From DAIDJM01 sp964250215 (GTDB lineage: Bacteria; Pseudomonadota; Alphaproteobacteria; Acetobacterales; Acetobacteraceae): a stretch of DNA of 16,922 nt. The stretch covers positions 1 to 16,922 of the forward strand of contig CAXUEX010000059.1 in NCBI GenBank assembly GCA_964250215.1, in the 5' to 3' direction. Below are positions 15,195 through 16,922 of this stretch, piece by piece. The stretch's first letter is position 1. Each line of letters begins with the position of its first letter. The translations under genes were made by a program, and so were the position numbers. Under the pieces are notes generated by a model. That model was not told the DNA's origin. It did not search any database and worked only from the letters and a program-made list of their open reading frames with translations.

Positions 15195-15542
15195 TCAGCC
15201 GCCGCGATTGCCGGTCACCTCGCGGCCGCACGCATCGCCGGGCAGGCGCGTGGTGAAGTTTTCGCCGGCGAAGCGCAGCCTGCCGGGCTTGCCGTCCTCG
15301 GTGATGGCGGCGGTGCCGTGGTCGTCCACGCGGCCCTTGATTTGCAGCACGCCCTGGTCGCTTTCCGCGCTGCCGCTGAGCTGGTGGCCGTCCACATCGA
15401 TCGCCACGCGCAGGCTGCCGCAACCAACGCGGGGCGCCACATCCGCCACCCAGCGGCCATCGTAACGATCGAAACCGCCGACGCCGGCCACGCCGCACGC
15501 GGCGGTGGCGAGGAGCAGGGTGAGTGCCAGGGTGCGCCGCAT
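15195..15542 (-). CDS. Small probable lipoprotein or secreted protein, unknown function
   Basis: A 115-aa protein. Residues 1-15 (MRRTLALTLLLATAA) form a signal sequence followed by C16; ATAAC is a weak lipobox because the -3 position is Thr rather than Leu. The rest is a small beta-rich domain (YDGRWVADVAPRVGCG, VDGHQLSGSA, GVLQIKGRVDDHG, FTTRLPGDACGREVTG) with two more cysteines (C41, C105) that may pair. This layout resembles small periplasmic proteins common in Alphaproteobacteria, none of which I can assign a role. The start lies 2 bp after the permease stop, so both are probably on one transcript. Confidence 0.65.
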   Translation of the reverse strand: MRRTLALTLLLATAACGVAGVGGFDRYDGRWVADVAPRVGCGSLRVAIDVDGHQLSGSAESDQGVLQIKGRVDDHGTAAITEDGKPGRLRFAGENFTTRLPGDACGREVTGNRGG

Positions 15543-15544
15543 GC

Positions 15545-16918
15545 TTATCTCGCAAATCCAGAGAGCGCCGCCGTGCGGCGGGAGAGCGCCCGGCGGATCG
15601 CGAAGGCGGAAAGCACCGTGAGCGCGGCGGCGCCGCTGAGCAGCAGTTGCGAGAGCTGGCCCGGCACGAAGGCCATGCTGAGCAGCACCGCGGCGATGCC
15701 GGCGATGGTGAGCCGGCTGGCCCAGGGGAACCACCACATGCGCAGCGCCAGGGTTTCGCCCGCGCGTTCCAGCCGGGTGCGCAGCGCCAGTTCCGCGATC
15801 GCGACGATCATGTAGATGAACAGGATGGTGGCGCCCGAAGTGTTGACCAGGAACGGAAACACGCTGTTGGGCCAGACGATTTCGGCCAGCGCCGCGAGGA
15901 AGCCGGCGGCGGTGCCGAACAGGATGCCGTGTCGTGGCACGCGGCGTTCGGAAACCGCGGCGAAAAGCGCCGGCGCCTCGCCGCGGCCGGCGAGCTCGTG
16001 GAACATGCGGGGCGGGGTGTAGAGGCCGGGATTGTGGGAGGGGGGCACGGCGGTGATGGCGGCGCTCGACATGGCCGTCTGCCCGCCCGGAATGTGCATC
16101 GCGCCCAACGCTTGCGTGAACGGCGATTTGCCTTGCGCGATGCTGTTCCAGGGCAGCACGCCAACGATCACGGCGATGGAGAGGACATAGAACACCAGGA
16201 TGCGCAGGGATACCGTGCGGCCGGCGCGGGCGACGTTGCCGGCGGGATCGGCGGTTTCGGCGGCGGCGATGGTGGCGACCTCGCTGCCCATCATGGAGAA
16301 GATCACCACCGGCACGGCGGCGAGCGCCGCGCCGATGCCGCGCGGAAAGAAGCCGCCGTGGCCTACGAGCGTGGCCAGCGTGGCGGACGGGCCCGGGCCG
16401 AAGCCGAAGATGAAGCCCAAGCCGATCAGGATGAAGATGGCGATGGCGGCGACTTTGAGCGAGGCGAACCAGAACTCGAACTCGGCATAGCTGCGCACCG
16501 AGAACAGATTGGTGGCGGTCATCAGCACGATCAGCACCAGGCCGATGGCCCAGATGGGCAGCGCGATCCAATCGTGCAGCAGGCGGGCGCCGGCGATGGT
16601 TTCGATGCCGACGGTGACCACCCAGAAATACCAGTAGAGCCAACCGGTGAGGAACCCGGCCCAGGCGCCCAGGCCCAGCGCGGCGTAGCTCGCGAAGGAG
16701 CCCAGGCCAGGGCGGGCGACGGCCATTTCGCCCAACATGCGCATGATCAGGAAGATCAGCGTGCCGGAGAGTGCGTAGGAGATCAGCACGGCGGGGCCGG
16801 CCTGGAGGATGGCGGTGCTGGAGGCGACGAACAGGCCGGCGCCGATGATGCCGCCGAAGGCGATCATGGCGACGTGGCGGGGGCGCAGGGAGTGGGCGAG
16901 GGTTTGCGGCGGGGTCAT
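15545..16918 (-). CDS. Amino-acid permease of the AAT/APC family (GabP/ProY-like)
   Basis: A 457-aa inner-membrane transporter with about 12 hydrophobic segments. IAFGGIIGAGLFVASSTAI (19-37) is the family's helix 1 substrate-binding signature. MLGEMAVARPGLGSFASYA (61-79) and SEVATIAAAETADPAGNVARA (212-232) are also typical of proton-coupled APC/AAT amino-acid or GABA permeases. The substrate cannot be told from sequence. The patch 291-305 (VPPSHNPGLYTPPRM) departs from the family pattern I expect (roughly VLSCLNSGLYTASRM) by seven residues, five of them changed to proline, and the underlying DNA is full of G runs. This may be sequencing error or real loss of function. The start codon lies 4 bp from the window's right edge, so upstream control is not visible. 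Confidence 0.9.
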   Translation of the reverse strand: MTPPQTLAHSLRPRHVAMIAFGGIIGAGLFVASSTAILQAGPAVLISYALSGTLIFLIMRMLGEMAVARPGLGSFASYAALGLGAWAGFLTGWLYWYFWVVTVGIETIAGARLLHDWIALPIWAIGLVLIVLMTATNLFSVRSYAEFEFWFASLKVAAIAIFILIGLGFIFGFGPGPSATLATLVGHGGFFPRGIGAALAAVPVVIFSMMGSEVATIAAAETADPAGNVARAGRTVSLRILVFYVLSIAVIVGVLPWNSIAQGKSPFTQALGAMHIPGGQTAMSSAAITAVPPSHNPGLYTPPRMFHELAGRGEAPALFAAVSERRVPRHGILFGTAAGFLAALAEIVWPNSVFPFLVNTSGATILFIYMIVAIAELALRTRLERAGETLALRMWWFPWASRLTIAGIAAVLLSMAFVPGQLSQLLLSGAAALTVLSAFAIRRALSRRTAALSGFAR

Positions 16919-16922
16919 GCGG

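Noticed and set aside
15195..16643. Apparent 482-aa fusion of permease region with the small lipoprotein
   Set aside because: The first three quarters are an out-of-frame Arg/His-rich read of the permease. Only the last 115 residues, from the ATG at 15542, are protein-like.

Overview
The window is GC-rich DNA from an anoxygenic phototroph, most likely an alphaproteobacterium and by feel an acidophilic or aerobic phototroph of the Acetobacteraceae; the family is inferred from protein resemblance only. It spans the end of a photosynthesis gene cluster, a heat-shock (chaperone) locus and a short tail of unrelated genes. Annotated genes are tightly packed, and no gap exceeds about 230 bases.

Photosynthesis part (1-7494). 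A leftward operon bchF-bchN-bchB makes bacteriochlorophyll: the vinyl hydratase, then two subunits of the dark-operative protochlorophyllide reductase. bchB is cut by the window edge. A regulatory gap of about 225 bp with a 9-bp inverted repeat separates it from a rightward operon: aerR/ppaA, ppsR/crtJ, bchG, bchP, tspO and a small exported protein with a sulfite-oxidase-like fold. The last genes overlap by 4 bp or are 3-7 bp apart. The operon therefore joins the redox/light repressor PpsR and its B12-binding antagonist AerR to the two enzymes that attach and saturate the bacteriochlorophyll tail, and to TspO, which in Rhodobacter also modulates the photopigment regulon.

Heat-shock part (7495-13611). 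hrcA begins 42 bp after the photosynthesis operon, next to a perfect hairpin. Then come grpE, dnaK, a DUF3800 gene and dnaJ. CTTG-N18-(CY)TANNT-like sequences resembling RpoH promoters precede grpE, dnaK and the DUF3800/dnaJ pair. The DUF3800 gene looks foreign: lower GC, different codon use, TTG start. It sits between dnaK and dnaJ and overlaps the dnaJ start by 8 bp. The block ends with a second copy of the hairpin type seen before hrcA.

Right-hand part (13614-16918), all leftward: arfB (ribosome rescue), a secreted protein of unknown function with a HEIGEW motif, a small probable lipoprotein, and an amino-acid permease 2 bp upstream of it. The permease has a proline-rich, G-run-rich patch in a normally conserved segment that may be a sequencing artefact.

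The best candidates for something undescribed are the DUF3800 insertion in the dnaK-dnaJ unit, the exported molybdopterin-domain-like protein coupled to tspO, and the shared CTGTCA/TGACAG palindromes around aerR-ppsR. I see no CRISPR array, tRNA, rRNA, insertion sequence or obvious multigene defence system.
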